Below are positions 1 to 8,917 of a stretch of DNA of 64,000 bases, in pieces. Both the position numbers and the translations under genes were made by a program. Every line of letters starts with the position of its first letter. The stretch's first letter is position 1. The stretch is from Lachnospiraceae bacterium. Lineage in GTDB: Bacteria > Bacillota > Clostridia > Lachnospirales > Lachnospiraceae. Location of the stretch: positions 1-64,000 of the forward strand of contig JAGBMJ010000010.1 of assembly GCA_017634975.1 (NCBI GenBank), in the 5' to 3' direction. The notes below the pieces were generated by a model. That model had not been told where the DNA came from and did not search any database. It saw nothing but the letters and a program-made list of their open reading frames with translations.

Positions 1-35
1 CGCTCCAATCGTACTTCGTGAGTGGTTTGATCCAT
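1..35 (-). CDS. IS66 accessory protein TnpA-like, N-terminus only
   Basis: Reading leftward from an ATG at 35, the sequence gives M-D-Q-T-T-H-E-V-R-L-E before the window ends. This resembles the N-terminus of the small TnpA proteins of IS66 elements in Clostridia. An AGAAGGAGG ribosome-binding site sits seven bases upstream. Only about 11 codons are visible, so the assignment rests on the N-terminal pattern plus the adjacent GTAA terminal repeat. Confidence 0.5.
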   Translation of the reverse strand, partial: MDQTTHEVRLE

Positions 36-40
36 AACAT

Positions 41-308
41 AGCCTCCTTCTGATCACTCTAAAAAACTAGTTAGTTTTATTAGTTTTTTAAAGTATGTCA
101 GAATTTGTGCTATAATGAAAGGCGTATGGTTTTACGCTTACCTTCATACTTGGCAAGACCTACATATTCTTTTATTCCTTTGTTAAATGCTTCTTTTATG
201 TTGATCGGCATCGACAGCCTCCTTCTAGTCACTCCAAAAAACTAACTAGTTTTTTAGAGTATGACAGAATCTGTGCTATAATTGTAGGCGAATGATTTGA
301 CGCTTACC
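41..308 (-). repeat. Imperfect direct repeat, two copies (41-142 and 216-308)
   Basis: Two copies of a roughly 95-base segment share the order: ribosome-binding site AGAAGGAGGCT, an inverted repeat built on AAAAAACTA/TAGTTTTTT, a CATA-CTCT spacer, a TTATAGCACA box, and GTAAGCGT at the outer edge. The copies differ at scattered positions, so the duplication is not recent. Each copy forms a complete leader, with an IS66-type end and an expression signal for the ORF that follows. The 18-base A/T palindrome could be an operator or a weak hairpin. Confidence 0.6.
110..211 (-). CDS. Short 33-residue ORF in the IS66 leader
   Basis: ATG at 211 follows a good AGAAGGAGG ribosome-binding site and opens a 33-codon frame ending at TAG (110-112). 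The peptide is basic, with the pattern MPINIKEAFNKG near the start and GKRKTIRLSL at the end. The last codons lie in the repeated segment. The other repeat copy encodes a similar tail (GKRQIIRLQL), but there the frame is closed by an upstream stop. It could be a real small protein carried by the element or a fusion of chromosomal DNA with the IS end. I do not recognise a function. Confidence 0.3.
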   Translation of the reverse strand: MPINIKEAFNKGIKEYVGLAKYEGKRKTIRLSL

Positions 309-498
309 ATCATCTCATTTATAGCATCACTGCTTTAAAAACAGTGTTCAGGATACTTTTTTTGCTTACATATATAATGCTGCTTTTGATGTTATATGCT
401 TATAATTTTACGCCGACTATGCAAAATCGTCGATTTTTCGTCGTTTTGATGAATTATTATATATTGGTGTTATGCTTCATGGTGTAATTAATGGTTAA

Positions 499-1410
499 TT
501 AAAGAGATAATTGAAACCATTCTATAGTACGCTTAATCCCCTCACTAAACGATATCTCCGGTTTAAATCCCGTATCATGAATTAAATCGTATATATTTAC
601 ACACGAACTAAATGATTGTTTTGAAAAAGAAGGAATTTCACCTATTCCTAAATCTAAATTTGGATTTATTATGTCTCTTATAGTCTCTATGTACTCTTTG
701 AGCGGGCGATATTCTCCAGATCCTATGCCATATACTTTTCCAGTTTTTCCTTTTTCCCCAATAAGTCTTAACGCACGAACAACCTCAGAAACATAAAGAA
801 AATCCCACATTTGTTCAAGTGTACCATATTGAGGTTTTACATTATTAAGAAGCGATCTAATGGTATATGTTATAATATTATTATCTATTCTTCTCTCCCC
901 AAATGTACTTGGTACGACTGTCCAAATAAAAGGCTGATTTAATTGCCTTGCCCTTACTTCTAAATAATAATGCACCGCTACTTTTGTCGCACCGTAAATA
1001 TCATTAGGCTTTTGTTTTGCTCCCAAATCCATTACATCTGTAGTTAATGCATATTCTGCAACAGTACCACTAGACACAAACAGTCTACAATTCAATTCTT
1101 TACATACCTGTATTGCATTTAGTGACATAGTAATGTTTGACAACTGCATATCAATACTATTCTTCTGTTCAGGTGATACCCCAGCCCATCCCAAATTAAA
1201 AAAAACATCATATTCATTTTCTATAAAATCCGTTGATTTTAAACTACATATATCTTTATTTATACATGAAAAATTCGGATGATTTTTTATCTCAGGCATT
1301 AACTTGTTCGAATTTCTTACAACACCTACTACCTGATAATTATTATTCAGTAGCTCCAATGTTAGCCAACTACCAATAAATCCTGTACTTCCAGTTACAA
1401 TTGCTTTCAT
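499..1410 (-). CDS. NAD-dependent epimerase/dehydratase (extended SDR)
   Basis: 303 residues. An N-terminal Rossmann motif GSTGFIGSW (about 7-15) binds NAD(P). An SSGTVAEY strand and a YGATK catalytic Tyr-x-x-x-Lys follow, as in extended short-chain dehydrogenases that reduce or epimerise nucleotide sugars. It is the last gene of the left operon and is preceded by an AGGA ribosome-binding site. It resembles the SDR at 11095-12036 through shared QMWD and GSGE motifs in the C-terminal half, so the two are distant paralogues. Given the CDP-3,6-dideoxysugar genes upstream, a role as 4-ketoreductase for that sugar (RfbJ- or YerF-like) is plausible but inferred. The exact substrate cannot be read from sequence. 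Confidence 0.8.
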   Translation of the reverse strand: MKAIVTGSTGFIGSWLTLELLNNNYQVVGVVRNSNKLMPEIKNHPNFSCINKDICSLKSTDFIENEYDVFFNLGWAGVSPEQKNSIDMQLSNITMSLNAIQVCKELNCRLFVSSGTVAEYALTTDVMDLGAKQKPNDIYGATKVAVHYYLEVRARQLNQPFIWTVVPSTFGERRIDNNIITYTIRSLLNNVKPQYGTLEQMWDFLYVSEVVRALRLIGEKGKTGKVYGIGSGEYRPLKEYIETIRDIINPNLDLGIGEIPSFSKQSFSSCVNIYDLIHDTGFKPEISFSEGIKRTIEWFQLSL

Positions 1411-1510
1411 CTGTATCCTCGTTCATTTCTCAATAAATAAACACCTATTATAATATTAGTATAACAAACTGCTTTCATATATACAAGTAATCTTCATAAT
1501 ATATTTATTT

Positions 1511-2503
1511 CTATGATTTTTTTTTCAAATTTTTTAGTTTCTTCAGTAACTGCAATGCTTTTATTGGGCATATAGACAATACTAACATATATATATATAA
1601 TCCAGGTACTCTTCTAATATCTTTTCTATACTTTATTGTCCTTGCAAAAGTAAGTGTTTTTTCATATCTTAATTCTCGCAAAAAACGTCGAGAAGCTAAT
1701 GAATCATTGCGAACATATTCTATCATTTTGTCTTTTACATCATCATATCTATGAGGCAATATATCAATATCTTTGTTCAGCACTTTCATTGTAACAATAT
1801 AATAATTCTCGCCTTTGGTCCATCCATGCCCCTTCTTTTCTTTATTACCTATTATACAGTCAGAGTATATTACGCCCGTCCTCACAGTATTTCCATCATT
1901 CAAAATACTATCAGCCGCCTCAAAAATGCCACTAGCCAACCACCAAGAAATGTTATCCTCTAAATATATCTTTAGTTTATTGCTTTCAAGGAATCTGCTA
2001 TAAAAATCTTTTTTTATTATCTCTGATCCCCAACAGGTCAAATGTGAATAATACTTCTCTGCATATTCACATATATTATCAATCGAATAAATCTTGTCAC
2101 ATATGCATTTTTCATCAAATCCTAATAATCCGCGTCGTCCTTCACGTTCTAAATCTATTACATCATATTCATTGAATTGTTGCTGTTTAAGAATCATTTC
2201 TAATTTATTAAAATCTACAAGATAACCATCTGCTACTATATAAAAATATTCTGTTTCAACGCCCCTTATAGCTGTAATCAGTTTTCTATCCATTCCTATG
2301 GATTCATCATAATGTATATATTTAACTGCAATACTACTTGAATCTATAATATCAGTACACATATCTCGAATGTCATCATTAGTACTACTATCATGTATTT
2401 CAAATTCAAATAGTATCCCTTTATAAACATTTATACAATTATATAATAAAACCTTCATACATTCAGCTCTATTATATGTTGGAATAACAACAGTTATACT
2501 CAT
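1511..2503 (-). CDS. Glycosyltransferase family 2-like protein
   Basis: 330 residues. The N-terminus VVIPTYNRAECMKVLL is typical of a GT-A fold GT2 enzyme. The position where GT2 proteins carry a metal-binding DxD or DDD reads VADGYLVD, so the metal site looks unusual. This may reflect a divergent subfamily or a weakened catalyst. An AAAAGGAG ribosome-binding site precedes the ATG. It lies just downstream of the flippase gene in an A+T-rich block and probably adds a sugar to the repeat unit. Donor and acceptor are unknown. Confidence 0.7.
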   Translation of the reverse strand: MSITVVIPTYNRAECMKVLLYNCINVYKGILFEFEIHDSSTNDDIRDMCTDIIDSSSIAVKYIHYDESIGMDRKLITAIRGVETEYFYIVADGYLVDFNKLEMILKQQQFNEYDVIDLEREGRRGLLGFDEKCICDKIYSIDNICEYAEKYYSHLTCWGSEIIKKDFYSRFLESNKLKIYLEDNISWWLASGIFEAADSILNDGNTVRTGVIYSDCIIGNKEKKGHGWTKGENYYIVTMKVLNKDIDILPHRYDDVKDKMIEYVRNDSLASRRFLRELRYEKTLTFARTIKYRKDIRRVPGLYIYMLVLSICPIKALQLLKKLKNLKKKS

Positions 2504-2558
2504 ATATTCTCCTTTTCATGTAAGTATATATATCTAGAATTATAAATTAGAAATAGTA

Positions 2559-4007
2559 CTATATATCATAAGATTTTAATTTTTTTCTTATGTATACAAT
2601 CAACTGATTTAACGCATCATCTTTCATAAGTAACAGCAAAATAACAAATGTGCTCCCTCCACCCAATATTTTAATCATAATATCCAAAAATACTATTCCT
2701 GTATTTTCTATATGCCTTAGTATAATTAACATAACACTCCCAGCAATTAGTCTCTTATAACACAAAAGCAATATAGTTCGAACATCTATTACGCTCTTAC
2801 TTGAATGTATAAAAAGCAGGCAGATAACAATCTCAGCTATAATTGATGCAATAACCGCTCCAATCGCCTTATATGTTGGAATTAGTAGAATATTTGTTAT
2901 CAAATTTATCGCTGAACCAATGCTTAAATAAACCGTTGCCTTTTTTATCTGTCCAGATGGAGTTAAATATTGAGCGCCAAGTGTATTACTAATCGCAATA
3001 ATAACTAATAATGGCGTCATAAAACATAATAATGTTATTACTGGTTCATATCCATCACCAAAGAAGAACGGAACAAACAAGTCAGAAATACCTATTAATC
3101 CAAAAACACATCCAAATTCAACAAATAAAAGCATATTTAATGAACTTTCGATATACATTTTCATTTTTATATTATCTTTTTTCTCAAACAAATATGATTG
3201 ACGTGCACCAAGCACTCCATTAACAGCAGAATATGTTGCCGCCTTTATAATTCTTATTAATTTATCAGCTTGTTCATAATACCCGCTTACAGCTTTGTCT
3301 ATAATTAATAATCCCAATAATGCTTTATCTAAAACGGTGTATATCGAGATTGCAATAGTCGGAATAAAATATACTATGGTTTTTCTAAAGTGCTTTTTAA
3401 TCTCCAACGATTCTATTGGTATCCGAATAATAAGCTTTGGTAGAAATATCCATGAAGAAATGTTGCCAAACAGTACCGAAAAGGAGTTAATACAAAAATA
3501 TAATACCAGGTCATTTTTGCTTTTAACAAAACACAATATGGCAACCACACTAAGGACTCTAAATATCATATTTACAATCACTGTATACTTAACCTGTTCC
3601 AGTCCGGTATATAACCAAGATATGTCAAAAACACATGATAATAACGACGGAATTAAAACAATACAATAAATGGTGTATTCACGATAACATAAAGACAATA
3701 TAACCCAAGCAATCGAACATATAACAGTAGTGTATACCGTTAATAATTCAATCTCCCAAAAAGTTTTGCTTGTAATAGATTTATCATCTCTTATCCTAGC
3801 AATTTCTCTAGTTCCATATCCTACTGTTCCTAACACCGAAAACATCATAAAAAAAGAGGCTATCGACGACAAATAACTATATACGCCAACGCCATCTGCG
3901 CCTAATACTCTAGCTACGTATGGAGCAGTAATTATAGGGGTAATAATTGATAACAATTCATATGCTATTCGAAATAATAAATTAGCTTTTATACTTATCC
4001 TATTCAT
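2559..4007 (-). CDS. wzx: Wzx-type oligosaccharide flippase
   Basis: About 482 residues from the ATG at 4007. An upstream TTG at 4040 would add 11 residues, but the ATG has GGTGAAGAA just before it and fits the family start. The protein is very hydrophobic with a dozen or more predicted membrane helices. It opens with a polysaccharide-export pattern (LLFRIAYELLS, then PYVARVLGADGVGVYSY) typical of MATE/PST flippases. It would move the undecaprenyl-linked repeat unit across the membrane, working with the Wzy polymerase at 6698-7915. It begins about 37 bases after the GT2 gene at 4044. Confidence 0.9.
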   Translation of the reverse strand: MNRISIKANLLFRIAYELLSIITPIITAPYVARVLGADGVGVYSYLSSIASFFMMFSVLGTVGYGTREIARIRDDKSITSKTFWEIELLTVYTTVICSIAWVILSLCYREYTIYCIVLIPSLLSCVFDISWLYTGLEQVKYTVIVNMIFRVLSVVAILCFVKSKNDLVLYFCINSFSVLFGNISSWIFLPKLIIRIPIESLEIKKHFRKTIVYFIPTIAISIYTVLDKALLGLLIIDKAVSGYYEQADKLIRIIKAATYSAVNGVLGARQSYLFEKKDNIKMKMYIESSLNMLLFVEFGCVFGLIGISDLFVPFFFGDGYEPVITLLCFMTPLLVIIAISNTLGAQYLTPSGQIKKATVYLSIGSAINLITNILLIPTYKAIGAVIASIIAEIVICLLFIHSSKSVIDVRTILLLCYKRLIAGSVMLIILRHIENTGIVFLDIMIKILGGGSTFVILLLLMKDDALNQLIVYIRKKLKSYDI

Positions 4008-4043
4008 TTCTTCACCAAAGCCACGTCCATTTGTATGCAAGTA

Positions 4044-4988
4044 TTATTTTTTTACTTCATTAAGTATATATTTCTCAAACTTCTTATATTGTGTTAAAGC
4101 TTCAAGGTTGCCCTTTAAAATAGCTTTCGCCTTTGAAAAGCCATGTTTATTATTCAAAACACTTGCAGCTTCTTTTATTGCTTTGATTAACTGTTTTAAT
4201 GGATGATAATACCCCTCATAGAACCTTCTATTTATCAGATTATTGCGATAAAAATAACGAAATAGCTTCACTCTATTTAGATTATCTTCAGATCGAATAT
4301 CTAACGCTTTTGCATTAACACGTTTATGAATAGCAATACTGTCACCTACCATATATGCTCTTCCAAAAAATTTCGTCAACCTTCTTGTATATTCATAATC
4401 ATCCCCCCATATAAAGTAATCTTTACACGGTAATCCACACTTATTTATGGCCTTTCCATTAAACAAAAGTGAAACAAATGTAGCATACATGATTTCAACA
4501 CACCCATAATCTAACATTTGATACCATCGTAAATACCCATTATCTTCAACTTGCGAAGAAACAATCGGTACATTCATTACTTCTCCATTGGAACCATAAA
4601 TAGAACTTGCCAAAAAAGATATTTCTTCTGTTTTGATCCTGCTACAAATTCGTTCTTTAGATGCAAATAGTCTCTCCAAACAATCTTGCTTTGGTATAGT
4701 ATCATCATCCATAATCCAAATCCAATCTCCACCCATTTTCATAGCTTTTTCTATTCCAAAATAAAACCCTCCAGCTCCTCCAGTATTCTCTGACATACGG
4801 TTATAATCAAGTCTATCATTCATATAACCAGCCTCTTTTACAGCGCTCTGAGTTCCATCAGTACTTGCGTTGTCTATTAATACTATCTTATTCACCGGCA
4901 TAGTCTGACTACTAATTGATTCTAAACATTCAAGTAATAAATCCTTTCTATTATACGTTACAACAACTGCTATTATATTACGATCCAT
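4044..4988 (-). CDS. GT2 glycosyltransferase, possible galactofuranosyl/rhamnosyltransferase
   Basis: 314 residues. The N-terminus AVVVTYNRKDLLLECLESI is followed by LIDNASTDGT, a WIWIMDDDT metal site (about residues 91-99), and a FIWGDDYEYTRR segment where catalytic acidic residues are expected. The DDD form with a later W-G-D-D box is known from the rhamnosyl/galactofuranosyl (GlfT2-like) branch of GT2. Because glf (UDP-galactopyranose mutase) is in the same operon, transfer of galactofuranose is a reasonable inference, not proven. The gene is A+T-rich like its neighbours. Confidence 0.8.
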   Translation of the reverse strand: MDRNIIAVVVTYNRKDLLLECLESISSQTMPVNKIVLIDNASTDGTQSAVKEAGYMNDRLDYNRMSENTGGAGGFYFGIEKAMKMGGDWIWIMDDDTIPKQDCLERLFASKERICSRIKTEEISFLASSIYGSNGEVMNVPIVSSQVEDNGYLRWYQMLDYGCVEIMYATFVSLLFNGKAINKCGLPCKDYFIWGDDYEYTRRLTKFFGRAYMVGDSIAIHKRVNAKALDIRSEDNLNRVKLFRYFYRNNLINRRFYEGYYHPLKQLIKAIKEAASVLNNKHGFSKAKAILKGNLEALTQYKKFEKYILNEVKK

Positions 4989-5046
4989 TTTTTATCTCCT
5001 GTAAAAATATTTTCTATAGAATAATATACCATACAATATATTAATT

Positions 5047-5616
5047 CTACACTTTGTTATCTCTATGTATCACACCAGAGCCGTTATAACTTGCAATTTT
5101 AGCCAAATCGCCTACAACAGCAACTTCTGAAGGAAAAACTTTTTACAGCATCCGATCCTACAGAAACATTATCGCCAATAGCATTTTCACCAAGTATCTT
5201 CAGAGCCAATATATACATAATTTCTAATTTGCGGTTTATTACCCGGCCCCCAATACTAGAGGCGTTATCTGTATTCACTTCAGCACGCATTCTACAATCA
5301 CTTTATAATTCACAATAATAGTCTCCATTTATCCAAAACACAAGTCAAATCCCCCACAATTTATAGGTATAGCGAATCACTGCTTTATAGAATATGATTG
5401 AAGTCTTAAATAATAATCATTTTCAAATAGCCTTTCTAAGAATATTTTATCTTCGGCAGTCTATTAGATACATCATTCTACTCACCTCTATTTAAAACGT
5501 CCAAATAGCTGTACAGAAGAATCTCTCCGAACGCATTCTAAATAACTAGACCAACAATGTAAAAGTCAAAAAACTCTATTAGTATAATTATTCATATCTT
5601 CTATAGATAAAATCAT
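5047..5616 (-). pseudogene. Serine O-acetyltransferase-like gene, decayed
   Basis: No open frame spans this stretch, but the three minus-strand frames together give a left-handed beta-helix acetyltransferase. One frame carries FLERLFENDYYLRLQSYS and then PINCG...IIVNYKVIV. Another carries NTDNASSIGG and KILGENAIGDNVSVGSDAV. After an extra T in a T-run near 5143 a third frame gives PSEVAVVGDLAKIASYNGSG, ending in TAG at 5047-5049. Several in-frame stops and at least two frameshifts are present. The span from the ATG at 5616 is about 190 codons, the normal length of CysE/SatA-type enzymes. It once probably acetylated a glycan sugar or serine. The rest of the 4989-5631 gap shows nothing else. 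Confidence 0.75.
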
Positions 5617-5631
5617 AAGTATTCTTCTAAA

Positions 5632-6705
5632 CTATTTATCTACAATACCTTTAATAAAATTTCTTGTATTCCAAAATAAATAATTTAATTCAAATGATCT
5701 GCTTTTTAACACATTGATTATGATTCTATCCTTAAAGGATCTGTATGACTTTAAATTTATATTGTTTATTGTATCATCATAAAAACCGTTTTTATCATAT
5801 ATAGTTTTATAGAACGCTCGCCTCTTTCCATTTTTGTTGTCAGGATTTAGAGAATTAAATACATATGACACTAAAATATCTATTATTTCATAATATGATC
5901 CCAAATACAGTTCATTCATCACATCATCTATAGCAGTATTGTTAATGCTTTCGATAAAGCTGCGTCTTTCTGCTTGTACGTATAAATAGTTATCCATAAG
6001 ATAATTATTAAAATTATGTTTATGATATTTACTAATATTATCTATTCTATACATATATAATGGTTCATTAATATAGACAACATAGGACGCATGCCAAAAA
6101 GCTTTCATGTTAAAAACATTATCTTGCATTCTTCTTAAATTTTTATTAAATCTAAGTACAATTGCATCCAAAAATTTTTTTCTATAAAGCTTACCCCACG
6201 GAACACCTATGGCAGTGTATTTCTTTTCTTTACCTTGCGCATATCTACTGTTAAACAATTGCTTAAGGAGTTCCTTTTTTTCCTCATATGAATTAAAAAT
6301 CTTATTCTTTTCAAAAAAAGGATTTATATGTTTTTCGTTATCATTAAACGCATAACAAGCACAAGCGATTATATCTGCATCCTTGTATTCAAGATGGCAC
6401 TCTACCATTCTTGTCATCATATTATCGCAAATATAGTCATCCGGGTCTATAAACGCAATCCAATCTCCTTTAGCTTTAGCCATGCCTACATTTCTAGCAA
6501 CAGATACTCCAGAATTTTCTTGAAAATAATATGATATATTGGAATTATTCTCCACATATTGTTTGCATTTATTTCCGGAGCCATCGGTTGACCCATCATC
6601 AATAAGTATTACTTCAATATCTTTATAATTCTGGCTCATTATTGATTTCATACATTGATCAATATACTTACTTTGGTTATAAATCGGAACAATTATACTA
6701 ATCAT
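5632..6705 (-). CDS. GT2 glycosyltransferase
   Basis: 357 residues. It shows the classic GT2 start IIVPIYNQSKYIDQCMKSI, LIDDGSTDGS, and a WIAFIDPDDY metal site (about 84-93). A later VPWGKLYRK motif is typical of EpsJ/CpsI-like capsule glycosyltransferases. The start overlaps the end of the polymerase gene by eight bases, which points to translational coupling. It probably extends the lipid-linked repeat unit at the inner face of the membrane. The sugar is unknown. Confidence 0.85.
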   Translation of the reverse strand: MISIIVPIYNQSKYIDQCMKSIMSQNYKDIEVILIDDGSTDGSGNKCKQYVENNSNISYYFQENSGVSVARNVGMAKAKGDWIAFIDPDDYICDNMMTRMVECHLEYKDADIIACACYAFNDNEKHINPFFEKNKIFNSYEEKKELLKQLFNSRYAQGKEKKYTAIGVPWGKLYRKKFLDAIVLRFNKNLRRMQDNVFNMKAFWHASYVVYINEPLYMYRIDNISKYHKHNFNNYLMDNYLYVQAERRSFIESINNTAIDDVMNELYLGSYYEIIDILVSYVFNSLNPDNKNGKRRAFYKTIYDKNGFYDDTINNINLKSYRSFKDRIIINVLKSRSFELNYLFWNTRNFIKGIVDK

Positions 6706-7915
6706 GAATTATACCTTTGCCTCTTTGATTACAGTCCAAAAAATTATTATATGCAAGATACACAAAAACCAGGATATTAATTATATTAAAAGGAGATACC
6801 ACCACAAAAAATACAAATAAGTATATTATAATAAAATAAATATATTGTTTTCTCCTTTTTCTAAATCCAATTCGCACGGCTTTACATACTGCCATAATAT
6901 AAGGTACAATCATATATATGCCGCCGTATATTAATATTTTAATGAATGAATTGGAATATCCATAGTGTATAACCAATGTTCTATATCCATATCCTAATAT
7001 AGGCTTATGTAACCATGCTTTTATTCCACCAATAATATCATTAAGTCTAGAATTACCTGAAATAGTCATCATTTTGTCAGCCATTATACCATGCAATAAA
7101 ATACATGCAATGGCAAACAAAACAGGAACAACCATAAACTTTGTTTTCTTATTTAAAAATGCAGCAATCGCAAACCCATATACTAGAATCAGAACAATAA
7201 CTGCGGTTGTAGTAAATGTTGTAATTAACGCAACAACTATTATCATCTCTTTTGCAACATTCTTTCTACTCGAAATAAACTTTTCGATTAGTAAAGCAAT
7301 TGTAAAGATGAAAGAACACATCGCTCCTTCAGTAAATATAGATGAATTTCTCCTAATCCATATATCCCCAAAATTTATGGATTGTGTCTCATAATAAATG
7401 TTATAATAATTTGTTACCTTCTGTAAAATGATATTACTTGACCACGTTGAATATTCTATCGAAGTATAGGGTATTATGTGTAATTGTGTTCCAAAAAGCC
7501 AAAAAAAAATGGAGATTGCAGCAATAAGAATAATGAATTTCTCCAATGTTGGAAGCAATTTTTTATTAAGGTAATCTATACCCTCTATTATTACCAATGC
7601 ACTAACAAAAACTATTATGCCAGCAAGTTTGACGAGCGGAATAATATTATTAGAATTGAGGAATCCAAATAATACTATATATATCAAAATAAGTATTTCA
7701 AACAAAATGGCACTATTTATATTTCTTCTAGAAATATTCTTTTCAACAGCAATCCGAAAAGCAACCGCTATTCCGAAAGCAACTATAATTACGTCTTCTA
7801 TCCAATCTTTTCCTACAAGCGAATTCCAAATTATATTAAAATTGAAAACAATACAAATAGAAATAATATAATCTAATAAGACTGAAATATCTAATTTTTG
7901 TCTTCTTTTATTCAT
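6698..7915 (-). CDS. wzy: Wzy-type O-antigen/capsule polymerase
   Basis: 405 residues, almost wholly hydrophobic, with about 10-12 predicted membrane helices and a larger extracytoplasmic loop in the middle (about residues 145-190, containing YYNIYYETQSINFGD). Length, topology and position beside a Wzx flippase and repeat-unit glycosyltransferases fit a Wzy polymerase or O-antigen-ligase-like protein. Members of this family have little sequence conservation, so the call rests on topology and context. It overlaps both neighbouring genes by a few bases. Confidence 0.8.
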   Translation of the reverse strand: MNKRRQKLDISVLLDYIISICIVFNFNIIWNSLVGKDWIEDVIIVAFGIAVAFRIAVEKNISRRNINSAILFEILILIYIVLFGFLNSNNIIPLVKLAGIIVFVSALVIIEGIDYLNKKLLPTLEKFIILIAAISIFFWLFGTQLHIIPYTSIEYSTWSSNIILQKVTNYYNIYYETQSINFGDIWIRRNSSIFTEGAMCSFIFTIALLIEKFISSRKNVAKEMIIVVALITTFTTTAVIVLILVYGFAIAAFLNKKTKFMVVPVLFAIACILLHGIMADKMMTISGNSRLNDIIGGIKAWLHKPILGYGYRTLVIHYGYSNSFIKILIYGGIYMIVPYIMAVCKAVRIGFRKRRKQYIYFIIIYLFVFFVVVSPFNIINILVFVYLAYNNFLDCNQRGKGIIHD

Positions 7916-8916
7916 AATCTATTACTGATGTTTTTCAAAAAATTATTTTTAATAATTTTCGATGTTATATTAAATCCCCAAAAATGCGTAAGTCTCAAAA
8001 GTCTAACCGAATTTGACTTACGAATATATTTATCTATATCTTTATTACTTTTCACGAAAGAATCAAATTCTTTTAATTCGTGAATCACTTTGCAATCACC
8101 CACACAGCAAAAAGCAACATATGCATCAATAGTAATACAACGGCACCGGTCTATTAGCGCTTCTTTTTTGAATCCAGAATAATTTACTAAGCACTTTGTA
8201 TCCTCAAGCAGCTTTTTCGAAACAGTGACTTTATCTTCATAATGCTTAATAATTCCTTCTACACTTACACTCTGTCCTTCTCTTCCCAATCTATATTTAT
8301 AGATTGGAAACCCATATCTTGATATTGTTTTAGCATACTTTATAGAATAATAAGAAAACTCTATATCTGTATAAAAACATTTATCCGACAAAAGGACATT
8401 ATTATTTCGTAAGCATTCTGTTCTTATACATATCGAATGCATCTCTAGAATTCCATTGTAAAACGACTCTTCTATATCGGTGTTTTTATCAATATGAGAG
8501 TTGCTATCGCATAATATCTCTTTACTATTTTTTTCAAAATATTTAATTAACGGCGTAATAACCAAATCAGAATCGCATTCATCCAAATACCTAATAAATC
8601 CTTTTATATTAGAAGTTATGAACCAATCATCTCCATCGAGCAGTTTTAAATACTTTCCTCTAGCTGTAGATATGGCCTCATTTACCGTTGATCCCCATCC
8701 CCCATTTTCTTTATCAATTATCCTTACTATTTCCGGAAATCTCTTAGCCAATTCTCTAGCTCTCAATAACGTATCATCTGTCGATCCATCATTGATTATT
8801 AATATTTCAATATTATTGCCAATTTCTTCGGTCCCCAAAATAGACATAACAGTTTCTGTTATATAATCCTGAATATTATAAGCTGCAATAGAAACGGTTA
8901 ATATTTTCTCATCCAT
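7912..8916 (-). CDS. GT2 glycosyltransferase
   Basis: 334 residues. The N-terminus TVSIAAYNIQDYITETVMSI, IINDGSTDDT, an ENGGWGSTVN donor-loop motif and YLKLLDGDDWF (metal site, about 95-105) place it in GT2. A four-base overlap with the polymerase gene suggests coupling. It lies in the A+T-rich block. It would add one sugar of the repeat unit on the cytoplasmic side. The donor is not predictable. Confidence 0.85.
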   Translation of the reverse strand: MDEKILTVSIAAYNIQDYITETVMSILGTEEIGNNIEILIINDGSTDDTLLRARELAKRFPEIVRIIDKENGGWGSTVNEAISTARGKYLKLLDGDDWFITSNIKGFIRYLDECDSDLVITPLIKYFEKNSKEILCDSNSHIDKNTDIEESFYNGILEMHSICIRTECLRNNNVLLSDKCFYTDIEFSYYSIKYAKTISRYGFPIYKYRLGREGQSVSVEGIIKHYEDKVTVSKKLLEDTKCLVNYSGFKKEALIDRCRCITIDAYVAFCCVGDCKVIHELKEFDSFVKSNKDIDKYIRKSNSVRLLRLTHFWGFNITSKIIKNNFLKNISNRL

Positions 8917-8917
8917 A

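Larger units (their letters stand above)
1..307 (-). mobile_element. IS66-family element, one end (runs off the left edge)
   Basis: The minus strand reads GTAAGCGT starting at 307, and the same GTAAGCGT motif recurs starting at 141. IS66-family terminal inverted repeats are known to begin with GTAA. Inside this end lies the start of a tnpA-like ORF (1-35) with a strong ribosome-binding site. The element continues beyond the window, so its transposase and other end cannot be seen. Two GTAA ends in tandem suggest either a duplicated end or one IS66 end next to a remnant of another. The 190 bases between the element and the first glycan gene (308-498) are A+T-rich and hold no gene that I can recognise. 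Confidence 0.6.
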
